Shown here: positions 1-6,375 of the stretch, piece by piece
Layout: every line of letters starts with the position of its first letter
Numbering within the stretch: the stretch's first letter is position 1
NCBI GenBank assembly: GCA_046314415.1
Contig: JBKBWT010000361.1
Span: forward strand, 1-6,375
Source: JADJNW01 sp046314415
GTDB lineage: Bacteria > Bacteroidota > Bacteroidia > Chitinophagales > Saprospiraceae
Direction: 5' to 3'
DNA length: 6,375 bases
Notes under the pieces: generated by a model
Databases searched by the model: none
What the model was told of the DNA's origin: nothing
Seen by the model: the letters and a program-made list of their open reading frames with translations, nothing else
Made by a program: the position numbers and the translations under genes

Positions 1-72
1 CATTGTCGATCCTCTTTTATAGCTTTATAATGTAGGCTCATGCTCCTTTTTTTACCCCAAATTTAATCAACT
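1..72. other. Unassigned left-edge sequence, possible edge of an inserted element
   Basis: Seen: all three forward frames carry stop codons here, including a TAA at 64-66 in the frame of the beta-helix gene that follows, so this DNA is not an upstream extension of that gene. On the minus strand an ATG at 41-39 opens a frame reading MSLHYKAIKEDRQ and runs off the left edge. A second minus-strand ATG at 3-1 has AGAGGA six bases upstream of it. Inference: this may be the outer end of an insertion sequence whose transposase is transcribed leftwards, or just the 5' region of an unrelated leftward gene. The visible peptide is too short to assign a family, and no terminal inverted repeat or target duplication can be tested without the DNA to the left. 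Confidence 0.3.
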
Positions 73-858
73 TTGATTTTCAACTATTTACATGGACGCA
101 ACTCTATTATTACCAATGTCGTTCGCCAGCCTGCGTTTGGTTTTGGTAAAAGTGCAGCAGTTTTCGTACCCGATGCTGCGCAAAATATAAAGATTTATAA
201 TAATGTATTTGAGCGCATGGGCAATGGCTTGAATTTGGACGGCGCAACGGGTGTTGAAGTAAAGAATAATGTTTTTATCAATACAGAAGGCGCAGATGTC
301 GAAAATGGCAGTTCTGTAGCATTTACTAATAACTTGAAATATCATACCAATCCAACAAAAGCAAATTTTGTACTCACGGGAGGACCGACTTTGGGAGCAA
401 ACAACATCACGGGCAATCCAGGCTTCAAAAACTCCGGAGATCGGTGGGGCAATTATTACCAGCCTGCTTCTGCTACAAGTTTGGTGGTGAATGCCGGTAC
501 TAATGTTGGGCTAGCGTATAGTGGCTCTGCGCCGGATATTGGCAGATGGGAATTTACAGGCAATAGTCTTGGGAGTGGCGATGGCGCTTTCAATCTTGTT
601 AATAAAAACAAGAATAAAATCACTTCCCTGAAAGTTTACCCAAATCCAGCGCAGGATATACTGACGCTGCAAAGCCCAGATTTGCATTTGTATTCTAATT
701 TACGGGTTGTCAATATTTTAGGACAAGTTTGTCAGGAAATAAATTTGATAAATGAAGAAATAGCCGAGGTAAATATTCGGCATTTACCAGCCGGAACCTA
801 TTTTGTGGTTTTGCACAATCAGTTGCAATCAGAAGTAATTCAATTTATTAAAGAATAA
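73..858 (+). pseudogene. 5'-truncated parallel beta-helix surface protein with T9SS C-terminal sorting domain
   Basis: The frame encodes about 261 residues, opened only by a TTG at 73 and closed upstream by a stop at 64; the first in-frame ATG is at 217, inside the fold. Residues about 8-60 show beta-helix coils with asparagine ladders (NIKIYNNVF, GVEVKNNVF). Residues about 115-162 (NPGF..., ending SAPDIGRWEF) match the closing segment of right-handed beta-helix proteins annotated as choice-of-anchor Q or pectate-lyase-like. Residues about 184-261 form a type A T9SS sorting domain, with VYPNP at 188-192, then LPAGTYFV, and a C-terminal IQFIKE. Such domains direct export across the outer membrane and are normally removed. 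A T9SS cargo needs a signal peptide and usually several hundred more residues, neither of which is present, so the 5' part is missing by insertion, deletion or an assembly join. The intact ancestor was probably a secreted polysaccharide lyase or binding protein; the substrate cannot be told. The 3' end is intact and followed by a terminator. Confidence 0.75.
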
Positions 859-871
859 TTATAATCAACCT

Positions 872-910
872 ATTGCCCTCTGTACTTAAAACAGAGGGCA
901 ATCTTTTTTT
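872..910 (+). terminator. Intrinsic terminator after the beta-helix gene
   Basis: A perfect 12-bp stem, ATTGCCCTCTGT at 872-883 pairing with ACAGAGGGCAAT at 891-902, encloses a 7-base loop and is followed by C and seven T residues (904-910). It starts 13 bases after the beta-helix stop codon. It should end transcription from the left and separates that gene from the regulator and enzyme genes on the right. Confidence 0.92.
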
Positions 911-1012
911 CTAAAACATTGTACCAAAGTTGTTGACATGATACCAAGTTAAATCTCCCTCCAGTCAAATGTAGCAACTGCCTATAGTTTGGTCATCACA
1001 AGTAGGATTTTT

Positions 1013-1072
1013 AAAACAGCTAAAAATACAGCCGAAAACAGCTTGCAATTGGCGAAATTCTACTATTTTAGC
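1013..1072 (+). promoter_or_regulatory. Repeat-bearing leader upstream of the LacI-family gene
   Basis: The 200-base gap between the terminator and the regulator gene holds a direct repeat, AAAACAGCT at 1013-1021 and 1035-1043. The copies are 22 bases apart, about two helical turns, so they lie on the same DNA face. An inverted pair, GCTAAAA at 1019-1025 and TTTTAGC at 1066-1072, overlaps it. TATTTTAG at 1064-1071 is a weak match to the Bacteroidota -7 element TAnnTTTG, with TTG at 1043-1045 as a poor -33 partner. The regulator promoter should lie in this gap because the preceding terminator is strong, but the exact elements are uncertain. No CG-centred LacI-type palindrome was seen here. Confidence 0.3.
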
Positions 1073-1110
1073 TTTTTGGAACACTAGCTACTACGGATTA
1101 ATTCATTGAA

Positions 1111-2175
1111 ATGAGTCGAAAGCGAGTAACGATTTATGATTTAGCCAAGGAATTGGGCATTTCTGCGTCTTATGTTTCAAGAGCATTAAATGAACACCCA
1201 TCTATTAGCCAGAAAGTAATAGAAAGTGTAAAGAAAAAAGCCCAGGAATTAAATTATATTCACAATTCACACGCTGCAAATTTGCGGCAAGGTTCGTCCA
1301 AAACGCTGGGCGTTATTGTGCCACGCATTAATCAAAGTTTTTTTTCTGACGTCATCGCCGGTATTGAAGAAGTGTGTTTTGAAAACAATCACAGCTTGAT
1401 TATTTGCCAATCGCACGAATCTTTATTACAAGAATGTAAAGCGATTGATACGCTTATTCAACAAGATGTTGATTGCATTTTGATATCTGTATCTGCTGAA
1501 ACACAATCTACTACACATCTTGAAAATATTAAGAAGCATCATATTGAGCTGATCCAGTTTGACAGATGCCTGGAACAGGTAGATAGTTTTAAAGTTTTAA
1601 ACGACAATAAAGAGGCAGCTTATAAGGCTACCAAAATTTTGATTGAACAAGGCTACCAAAAAATTGCCTTTTTAGGAGGCTCCAGTCATCTTTCTATTTT
1701 CAAACGCAGAAAAGAAGGTTTTATAGCGGCAATAAAGGAGCATGAATTGAGCATTCCGTACAATTTTATTGTGGACGATACCTTGTCCACCGAAAAAGCA
1801 GCAGCGGCTGCCAAAGAACTCTTGTCCTTAAAAGAAACGCCAGACGCTTTTCTTGCTACTTCTGACGATCAGTCTTTAGGCGTTTTACAAGTCGCAGAAT
1901 CCATGGGTATAAAAGTACCCTCGCAGCTAGGTATATTTGGTTTTGCCAATGAAGCATTCTCTTCCATCATCAAGCCTGCCCTCTCTTCGGTTGACCAACG
2001 CAGTAAAGAGATTGGAAAACGTGCTGCGCAAATATATTTTGATTTTATTTTAGACAAAAAAGCCACATTACCAAGTAGTAAGGAAGAAATCATCGTCAGT
2101 GATCTCCTGATTCGCGAAAGTTCACAAAGGGATCGAAAGTCAATAGCTCGTGGTCGAAAGTCGATGGTTAAGTAA
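1111..2175 (+). CDS. LacI-family transcriptional regulator
   Basis: This 354-residue protein is a DNA-binding regulator that probably controls the neighbouring sugar-use genes in response to a sugar ligand. The N-terminal helix-turn-helix spans residues about 6-26 (TIYDLAKELGIS, then ASYVSRALNEH), the LacI-type signature. A hinge helix follows around residues 48-60 (NYIHNSHAANLRQGSS). From residue about 65 (TLGVIVPRINQSFFSDVIAGIEE) to about 338 runs a periplasmic-binding-protein-like ligand and dimerisation domain, ending in the usual LLIRESSQR. The ATG at 1111 gives the standard N-terminus. There is no Shine-Dalgarno site, as is normal in Bacteroidota. The length is close to the family norm of about 340 apart from a basic tail, RKSIARGRKSMVK (342-354), encoded by a short DNA repeat and probably a late addition. 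The ligand is unknown; the adjacent dehydrogenase and GH43 genes suggest a pentose, uronate or aldonate. Whether it represses or activates cannot be told. Confidence 0.93.
   Translation: MSRKRVTIYDLAKELGISASYVSRALNEHPSISQKVIESVKKKAQELNYIHNSHAANLRQGSSKTLGVIVPRINQSFFSDVIAGIEEVCFENNHSLIICQSHESLLQECKAIDTLIQQDVDCILISVSAETQSTTHLENIKKHHIELIQFDRCLEQVDSFKVLNDNKEAAYKATKILIEQGYQKIAFLGGSSHLSIFKRRKEGFIAAIKEHELSIPYNFIVDDTLSTEKAAAAAKELLSLKETPDAFLATSDDQSLGVLQVAESMGIKVPSQLGIFGFANEAFSSIIKPALSSVDQRSKEIGKRAAQIYFDFILDKKATLPSSKEEIIVSDLLIRESSQRDRKSIARGRKSMVK
2133..2169 (+). repeat. Short degenerate tandem repeat forming the regulator's C-terminal tail
   Basis: TCGAAAGTCAATAGCT (2133-2148) recurs as TCGAAAGTCGATGGTT (2154-2169), 21 bases apart with three mismatches in 16. 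A further partial copy, GCGAAAGT, lies at 2114-2121. The period is a multiple of three, so the frame stays open and yields repeated RKS tripeptides at residues 342-344 and 349-351. The repeat overlaps the last codons of the LacI-family gene. Confidence 0.5.
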
Positions 2176-2343
2176 TGAAGGTCAGCTTTCCCAAATTTAA
2201 TGCAATAAGTGTAAAAATAACACTTCTAAAATTAGCTAAATTCAACGTCATTACTTATACTTGCCTAAGTTTAGCTGGATTTGCAAAGTTGTGGCGAAGG
2301 AGTTGGATAACCAGCATTTGTTTTTAGTGGTAATGTATTGAAA

Positions 2344-3363
2344 ATGAAAGCATTAGCCTGTACTAAACCTGGCTTATTGGCGTATTTGACTCAGGAAAGA
2401 CCTTCGCTTTCGAGCGGTAAAGCAATCATTCAAATCAAACGAATCGGCATTTGTGGTACCGACCTTCATGCTTTTGAAGGGACGCAACCTTATTTCAATT
2501 ACCCTCGAATTTTAGGACATGAATTGTCGGGAATTTTAGTAGAATTAGATGATAACCAACAATTTACAGATAAAGAAATTGTTACTTTTATTCCTTATTT
2601 TAATTGTGGGACCTGTGTGGCTTGTCGCACGGGCAAACCAAATTGTTGCGTGCACATGCAGGTGTGCGGCGTGCACGTGGATGGCGGTATGGTGGAATAC
2701 CTGGCGGTGCCCGTGGCGTCGTTGGTGCATGGCGAAGGCTTGAGTTTTGACGAACTGGCACTGGTGGAGCCGCTTGCCATTGGCGCGCACGGCGTGCGAA
2801 GAGCAGGAATTAGCGAAGGGGAGTTTGTGCTGGTGATTGGCGCCGGACCAATTGGTTTGGGCACGATGGAATTTGCGCGCATTGCCGGAGGCAAGGTGAT
2901 TGCTATGGATGTAAATGAAAAACGTTTACAATTTTGTAAAGAAAAACTAAATATTACACATATTATAAATGCGCTTTCCGCAAATGTAACAGCACAATTA
3001 ATGGATATTACCAACGGTGATATGCCCACCGTGGTCATCGATGCAACCGGTAATTTGAATGCTATTAATAATGCGTTTCAATACCTGGCGCACGGCGGAA
3101 GGTACGTCTTGATTGGCTTGCAAAAGGAGAATATTACTTTTAGTCACCCGGAATTTCACAAAAGAGAAGCGGCTTTAATGAGCAGTCGCAACGCCACCCG
3201 ACAGGATTTTGCGCAGGTCATAAACTGTTTAAAAAATAAAAAAGTCAGCCCAACTACTTATATCACCCACCGGGTGCAATTTGATGAAGTGAAAGCTGAA
3301 TTTGCGAATTGGCTTAAGCCCGAAAACGGCGTGATTAAAGCAATGGTGGAAATGCCGGATTGA
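2344..3363 (+). CDS. Zinc-dependent medium-chain dehydrogenase, LgoD/RspB-like
   Basis: This 339-residue protein is probably a cytoplasmic NAD-dependent sugar-acid or polyol dehydrogenase. The start is the ATG at 2344; a TTG two codons earlier is less likely. The GroES-like domain holds the catalytic zinc site: C37 in GICGTD, H59-E60 in GHE, and E142 in LVEPLAIGAH. Structural zinc cysteines are C88, C91, C94 and one of C101/C102. The Rossmann motif GAGPIG is at 166-171, and D189 at the end of the second strand favours NAD over NADP. The C-terminal segment FSHPEFHKREAALMSSRNAT (266-285) closely resembles, from memory, E. coli LgoD (YjjN), which oxidises L-galactonate to D-tagaturonate. RspB and sorbitol or threonine dehydrogenases are more distant relatives. 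Substrate is therefore inferred: an aldonate or polyol derived from plant sugars. It follows the regulator by 168 bases and precedes the GH43 pair by 107, so it may share their control. GC content rises sharply in its middle. Confidence 0.87.
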   Translation: MKALACTKPGLLAYLTQERPSLSSGKAIIQIKRIGICGTDLHAFEGTQPYFNYPRILGHELSGILVELDDNQQFTDKEIVTFIPYFNCGTCVACRTGKPNCCVHMQVCGVHVDGGMVEYLAVPVASLVHGEGLSFDELALVEPLAIGAHGVRRAGISEGEFVLVIGAGPIGLGTMEFARIAGGKVIAMDVNEKRLQFCKEKLNITHIINALSANVTAQLMDITNGDMPTVVIDATGNLNAINNAFQYLAHGGRYVLIGLQKENITFSHPEFHKREAALMSSRNATRQDFAQVINCLKNKKVSPTTYITHRVQFDEVKAEFANWLKPENGVIKAMVEMPD

Positions 3364-3378
3364 AATTTTATTTTTAAT

Positions 3379-3404
3379 TATAAATTCAATCGATTGAAAT
3401 TATA
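3379..3404. promoter_or_regulatory. Candidate LacI-family operator
   Basis: TTCAATCGATTGAA at 3385-3398 is a perfect 14-bp palindrome centred on CG at 3391/3392. Symmetry extends to 3379-3404 with a single mismatched pair (3384/3399). The core AATCGATT fits the AAnCGnTT pattern known for many LacI-family operators. It lies 16 bases after the dehydrogenase stop codon and about 70 bases before the first GH43 start, in an otherwise A/T-rich gap. A LacI-family gene is two genes upstream, which makes it the likely binding protein. This is inference from symmetry and position; no binding data exist here. Confidence 0.55.
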
Positions 3405-3470
3405 TTAATTCCACTGTATTGATAAAGGTGTAATTTGCTTTTGATAAAGTCATAATAAATAATCTTAACC

Positions 3471-5222
3471 ATGAAAAGGCAAAAATTAATTTTATTTCCC
3501 ATTTGTATAATTTTATTTTCTTTGTTTGGATTTAACCTAAATGGGCAATCAAAAATAAAACCGCCAAAAGACGCGCCGGTATTCTCTAAAGTGGTCTATC
3601 AGGGCAATGACTCGGTGTATATCAAGCATCCATTGCAAGCTGATGAATTTTATAATCCTATATTACAAGGCTGTTATCCTGATCCTGCCATTACCCGCAA
3701 GGGCGATGATTATTATTTAGTTTGCTCATCATTTGCCATGTTTCCGGGCGTGCCGATTTTTCATTCCAAGGATTTGGTCAACTGGACGCAGATCGGGCAC
3801 GTGCTGGATCGTGTTTCGCAATTGGATGTGCATGATACCGGCATCAGTCAGGGCGTGTATGCACCGGGCATTACTTATAATCCGTATAATGATACATTTT
3901 ACATGATTGTAACGGCGTTTGCCGGCGGTGCGGGGAACATTATTGTAAAAACAAAAGACCCCAAGCAGGGCTGGAGTGAGCCAATAAAACTGGGCTTTGG
4001 CGGCATTGACCCTTCAATCTTTTTTGATGAGGATGGCAAAGCTTACATCGTACATAATGATGCGCCGGATAAAGGAAAAGAATTATATAATGGGCATCGT
4101 GTAATAAAAATCTGGGAATATGATATACAACAGGATAAAGTGATACCCGGCACGGATAAAATCGTGGTGGATGGTGGAGTGGATCTATCGGAAAAGCCCA
4201 TCTGGATTGAAGCACCGCATATATATAAGAAAAATGGTAAATATTATTTAATGTGCGCCGAAGGGGGTACGGGTGGCTGGCATAGCGAGGTGATTTTTGT
4301 AAGCGATAGTCCGAAAGGACCGTACAAACCTGCACCGAATAATCCCATTTTAACCCAGCGTTATTTTGCCAAAGACCGCGCCAATAAAGTGGATTGGGCG
4401 GGGCATGCCGATTTGGTGTTGGGACCAGATAATAAATATTACGGCGTATTTCTTGCCATTCGACCGAATGAAAAGGACCGGGTAAATATGGGGCGGGAGA
4501 CCTTTATTTTGCCCGTGGATTGGTCGGGCGAATTTCCGGTTTTTGAAAACGGGCTGATTCCGATGGAACCTACATTAAAAATGCCCGCCGGTGTACAAAA
4601 TAAAACCGGACAACAAGGATTCTTACCAAATGGAAATTTTACATATACCGAAGATTTTACATCCGATAAATTGGATTACCGCTGGATTGGATTGAGAGGT
4701 CCGAGAGAAAATTTTATTACAACCAGTAAAAAGGGATTGACAATCAGTCCATTAGCAACGAATATTAAAGAACTCAAACCGACTTCGACACTTTTTTATC
4801 GCCAGCAACATAATAGTTTTTCATTCACAACGACACTTGATTATCAACCAAAATCGGAAAAAGATTTAGCGGGCGTGGTGGCGCTGCAAAGCGAGGCATT
4901 TAATTATGTGTTTGGTATTACAAAAAAAGGAAATGATTACATCCTGTTATTACAAAAAAATCAAAGAAAGGATCGTAGAAGCCGGGAAGTGAGTTCTGAA
5001 ATTGTTGCCAGCACCAAAATCGATTTAAAAAATCCGATTCGCCTGCAAATCAAAGCCAATGGTGATAATTACGAATTTAGCTATGCTACGAATGAAACCG
5101 ATTTCAAAAATCTGGGTGGCACCGTTTCAGGCGATATTCTTTCTACGAATGTAGCGGGCGGTTTTACCGGCTGTTTATTGGGATTGTATGCGACTTCGGC
5201 AAATGATGCAGTGCCTGAATAA
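3471..5222 (+). CDS. Secreted GH43 glycoside hydrolase (beta-xylosidase / alpha-L-arabinofuranosidase type)
   Basis: This complete 583-residue enzyme probably hydrolyses terminal xylose or arabinofuranose units from hemicellulose or its oligosaccharides. Residues 1-26 are a signal peptide (MKRQK, then a hydrophobic core to FNLNGQ) without a lipobox, so it should be periplasmic or secreted. The five-bladed beta-propeller runs from about 60 to 375. Its three family acids are visible: D71 in GCYPDPAI (general base), D180 in GIDPSIFF (pKa modulator) and E247 in IWIEAPH (general acid). AEGGTGGW, WAGHADLV and MGRETF are further GH43 landmarks typical of XynB-like xylosidases. From about 390 to 578 lies a C-terminal concanavalin-like beta-sandwich (GH43_C2 type), which in relatives packs against the propeller and contributes to the active site. 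There is no T9SS sorting domain. It is followed after 41 bases by another GH43 gene, almost surely in one transcript. Exact specificity within GH43 cannot be fixed by eye. Confidence 0.92.
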   Translation: MKRQKLILFPICIILFSLFGFNLNGQSKIKPPKDAPVFSKVVYQGNDSVYIKHPLQADEFYNPILQGCYPDPAITRKGDDYYLVCSSFAMFPGVPIFHSKDLVNWTQIGHVLDRVSQLDVHDTGISQGVYAPGITYNPYNDTFYMIVTAFAGGAGNIIVKTKDPKQGWSEPIKLGFGGIDPSIFFDEDGKAYIVHNDAPDKGKELYNGHRVIKIWEYDIQQDKVIPGTDKIVVDGGVDLSEKPIWIEAPHIYKKNGKYYLMCAEGGTGGWHSEVIFVSDSPKGPYKPAPNNPILTQRYFAKDRANKVDWAGHADLVLGPDNKYYGVFLAIRPNEKDRVNMGRETFILPVDWSGEFPVFENGLIPMEPTLKMPAGVQNKTGQQGFLPNGNFTYTEDFTSDKLDYRWIGLRGPRENFITTSKKGLTISPLATNIKELKPTSTLFYRQQHNSFSFTTTLDYQPKSEKDLAGVVALQSEAFNYVFGITKKGNDYILLLQKNQRKDRRSREVSSEIVASTKIDLKNPIRLQIKANGDNYEFSYATNETDFKNLGGTVSGDILSTNVAGGFTGCLLGLYATSANDAVPE

Positions 5223-5263
5223 AAATGTAAAATTGTGATAAAAACTAAATAGGTTAACTGGAT

Positions 5264-6375
5264 ATGAAAGCTATTTTTAAGTTATTTATAAAGTGTTATT
5301 TATTCATCTTAATAATATTTACTGCGCAAAACCTGTCGGCACAAGTAAAACAAGCCCAAAATCCTGTCATTTTCGCCGATGTGCCGGATATGTCCATCAT
5401 TCGGGTAGGCAAAAATTATTACATGAGTAGCACCACGATGCACCTGAGTCCGGGTGTGCCTATCATGAAATCGACCGATCTGGTGAATTGGAAATTAATT
5501 AATTATGCGTATGATACTTTAGGAAATGTGGATGCACTCAATCTGGAAAAGGGCGCAAATGCTTATGGCAGAGGCTCCTGGGCAAGCTGTATCCGCTATC
5601 ACAAAGGCAATTTTTATGTCTCTACTTTTGCCGCAACCACCGGAAAAACCTACATTTTTAAAACCAAAAATCTGGAAAAAGGACCCTGGGAACGCATTGC
5701 ATTCGAGCCTTCGTACCATGATCATACCATCTTTTTTGATAGTGATGAAAAAGCTTATATGATATGGGGTGTAAAGAAATTAATGATTGTTGAATTGAAA
5801 GACGATCTTTCCGGTGTCAAAGCAGGCACGGAGCGCGTGTTGATTGAGAATGCCAGTGCCCCGGCGGGTAATAACATCATGTTGGGTGCAGAAGGTTCGC
5901 AATTATTTAAAGTAAATGGTAAATATTATTTATTTAATATTACCTGGCCCCGAGGCGGCATGCGTACCGTGGTGATTCATCGGGCGGATAAAATCACTGG
6001 TCCGTATGAAGGCAAGTTGGCGCTGCAAGATTTGGGCGTCGCGCAGGGCGGACTCATTGATACGCCCGACGGTACTTGGTACGCTTATTTGTTCCGCGAT
6101 TTTGGTGGGGTAGGGCGCATTCCTTACATCGTTCCGGTGAAATGGGAAGATGGCTGGCCCATCCTGGGTGTGAATGGCAAAGTGCCGGAAACGCTTGATT
6201 TACCTGCCAGCAAAGGCTTGATTCCTGGCATTGCTGCAACGGATGAATTTACCCGCAAGAAAAAAGACCCCGTTTTGCCTTTGGTTTGGCAATGGAATCA
6301 CAATCCTGATAATACGTTATGGTCTGTTAATGAGCGCAAAGGCTACCTTCGCCTCAAAACCGGACGAGTTGACAC
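5264..6375 (+). CDS. Secreted GH43 glycoside hydrolase, second type, 3' end outside the window
   Basis: An open frame from the ATG at 5264 runs off the right edge with 370 codons visible. Residues 1-26 are a signal peptide (MKAIFKLFIKCYLFILIIF, ending NLSA before Q27) with no lipobox. The propeller begins at NPVIFADVPDMSIIRVG. Probable catalytic acids are D42 (VPDMS, base), D153 (YHDHTIFFD, pKa modulator) and E210 (GAEGSQLFK, acid). Landmarks such as SSTTMHLSPGVPIMKS, GSWASCIRY, FNITWPRGGMRTVV and AQGGLIDTPDG mark a GH43 branch I associate with subfamily 12-like arabinofuranosidases and xylosidases of Bacteroidota; that placement is from memory. After residue about 330 a C-terminal beta-sandwich seems to start (DEFTRKKKDPVLPLVWQWNHNPD). 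Family members are usually 500-570 residues, so about a third is missing. It differs clearly from the GH43 enzyme upstream, so the pair is not a recent duplication. Confidence 0.9.
   Translation, partial: MKAIFKLFIKCYLFILIIFTAQNLSAQVKQAQNPVIFADVPDMSIIRVGKNYYMSSTTMHLSPGVPIMKSTDLVNWKLINYAYDTLGNVDALNLEKGANAYGRGSWASCIRYHKGNFYVSTFAATTGKTYIFKTKNLEKGPWERIAFEPSYHDHTIFFDSDEKAYMIWGVKKLMIVELKDDLSGVKAGTERVLIENASAPAGNNIMLGAEGSQLFKVNGKYYLFNITWPRGGMRTVVIHRADKITGPYEGKLALQDLGVAQGGLIDTPDGTWYAYLFRDFGGVGRIPYIVPVKWEDGWPILGVNGKVPETLDLPASKGLIPGIAATDEFTRKKKDPVLPLVWQWNHNPDNTLWSVNERKGYLRLKTGRVD

Noticed and set aside
933..961. TTGACA at 933-938 resembling a sigma-70 -35 box
   Set aside because: No matching -10 box lies at 16-18 bases, and Bacteroidota promoters use a different consensus.
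2207..2225. Inverted repeat AAGTGT/ACACTT after the regulator gene, considered as a terminator
   Set aside because: The stem is only 6 A/T-rich pairs with no T-run after it, so transcription may well continue into the dehydrogenase gene.
2650..2676. Two GTGCAC palindromes 21 bases apart
   Set aside because: They fall in conserved dehydrogenase codons (Val-His) in a GC-rich stretch and are explained by the protein sequence.
2595..3038. A 147-codon open frame on the minus strand opposite the dehydrogenase, plus shorter overlapping frames on both strands
   Set aside because: The forward frame has all zinc-site and Rossmann motifs of a real dehydrogenase; the opposite frame has no recognisable domain and coincides with the GC-rich patch, where chance open frames are longer.
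3419..3443. TTG at 3419-3421 with TAATTTG (3431-3437) or TGCTTTTG (3436-3443) as a Bacteroidota promoter for the GH43 operon
   Set aside because: Spacing between the elements is too short (9-14 bases versus about 17-23) and the -7 matches are imperfect, so no promoter is called although one is expected in this gap.
3940..4335. A 131-codon open frame on the minus strand inside the first GH43 gene
   Set aside because: Low-complexity, Tyr/His/Pro-rich translation with no domain, fully inside a well-supported GH43 propeller.
5519..5762. Short open frames on both strands inside the second GH43 gene
   Set aside because: They overlap the catalytic region of the clear GH43 frame that starts at 5264 and have no motif of their own.

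Overview
The window looks like a piece of a Bacteroidota chromosome, probably from a plant-polysaccharide-degrading member; the genus cannot be read from this sequence. The evidence is a C-terminal type IX secretion (T9SS) sorting domain at the left, start codons preceded by A/T-rich leaders rather than clear Shine-Dalgarno sites, low overall GC, and two secreted family 43 glycoside hydrolases (GH43). All confidently called genes lie on the + strand.

Layout: (1) Positions 1-72 do not belong to the gene that follows. All three forward frames are closed there, and the sequence could be the edge of an inserted element or of a leftward gene. (2) 73-858 is the 3' part of a parallel beta-helix surface protein with a T9SS sorting domain. 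Its N-terminus and signal peptide are missing. A strong intrinsic terminator at 872-910 closes this unit. (3) 1111-2175 encodes a LacI-family regulator with a short repeat-derived C-terminal tail. (4) 2344-3363 encodes a zinc-dependent medium-chain dehydrogenase resembling L-galactonate 5-dehydrogenase (LgoD/YjjN). (5) 3471-5222 encodes a complete secreted GH43 enzyme with a C-terminal beta-sandwich. (6) 5264 to the right edge is a second, different GH43 enzyme. It is the last gene in the window and is cut by the window end.

Working model (inference): the regulator senses a sugar or sugar acid. The two exported GH43 enzymes remove xylose and/or arabinose side groups or oligosaccharides outside the cytoplasm. 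The dehydrogenase oxidises a released sugar-derived polyol or aldonate in the cytoplasm. A perfect 14-bp palindrome with a central CG (3385-3398) just upstream of the GH43 pair fits a LacI-family operator and is the best regulatory candidate here. No SusC/SusD pair, hybrid two-component regulator or sigma/anti-sigma pair is present, so if this is a polysaccharide utilization locus only part of it is visible. I found no RNA genes, CRISPR array or complete mobile element. The content is best described as a carbohydrate-use cluster with a few local oddities rather than a clearly new system.
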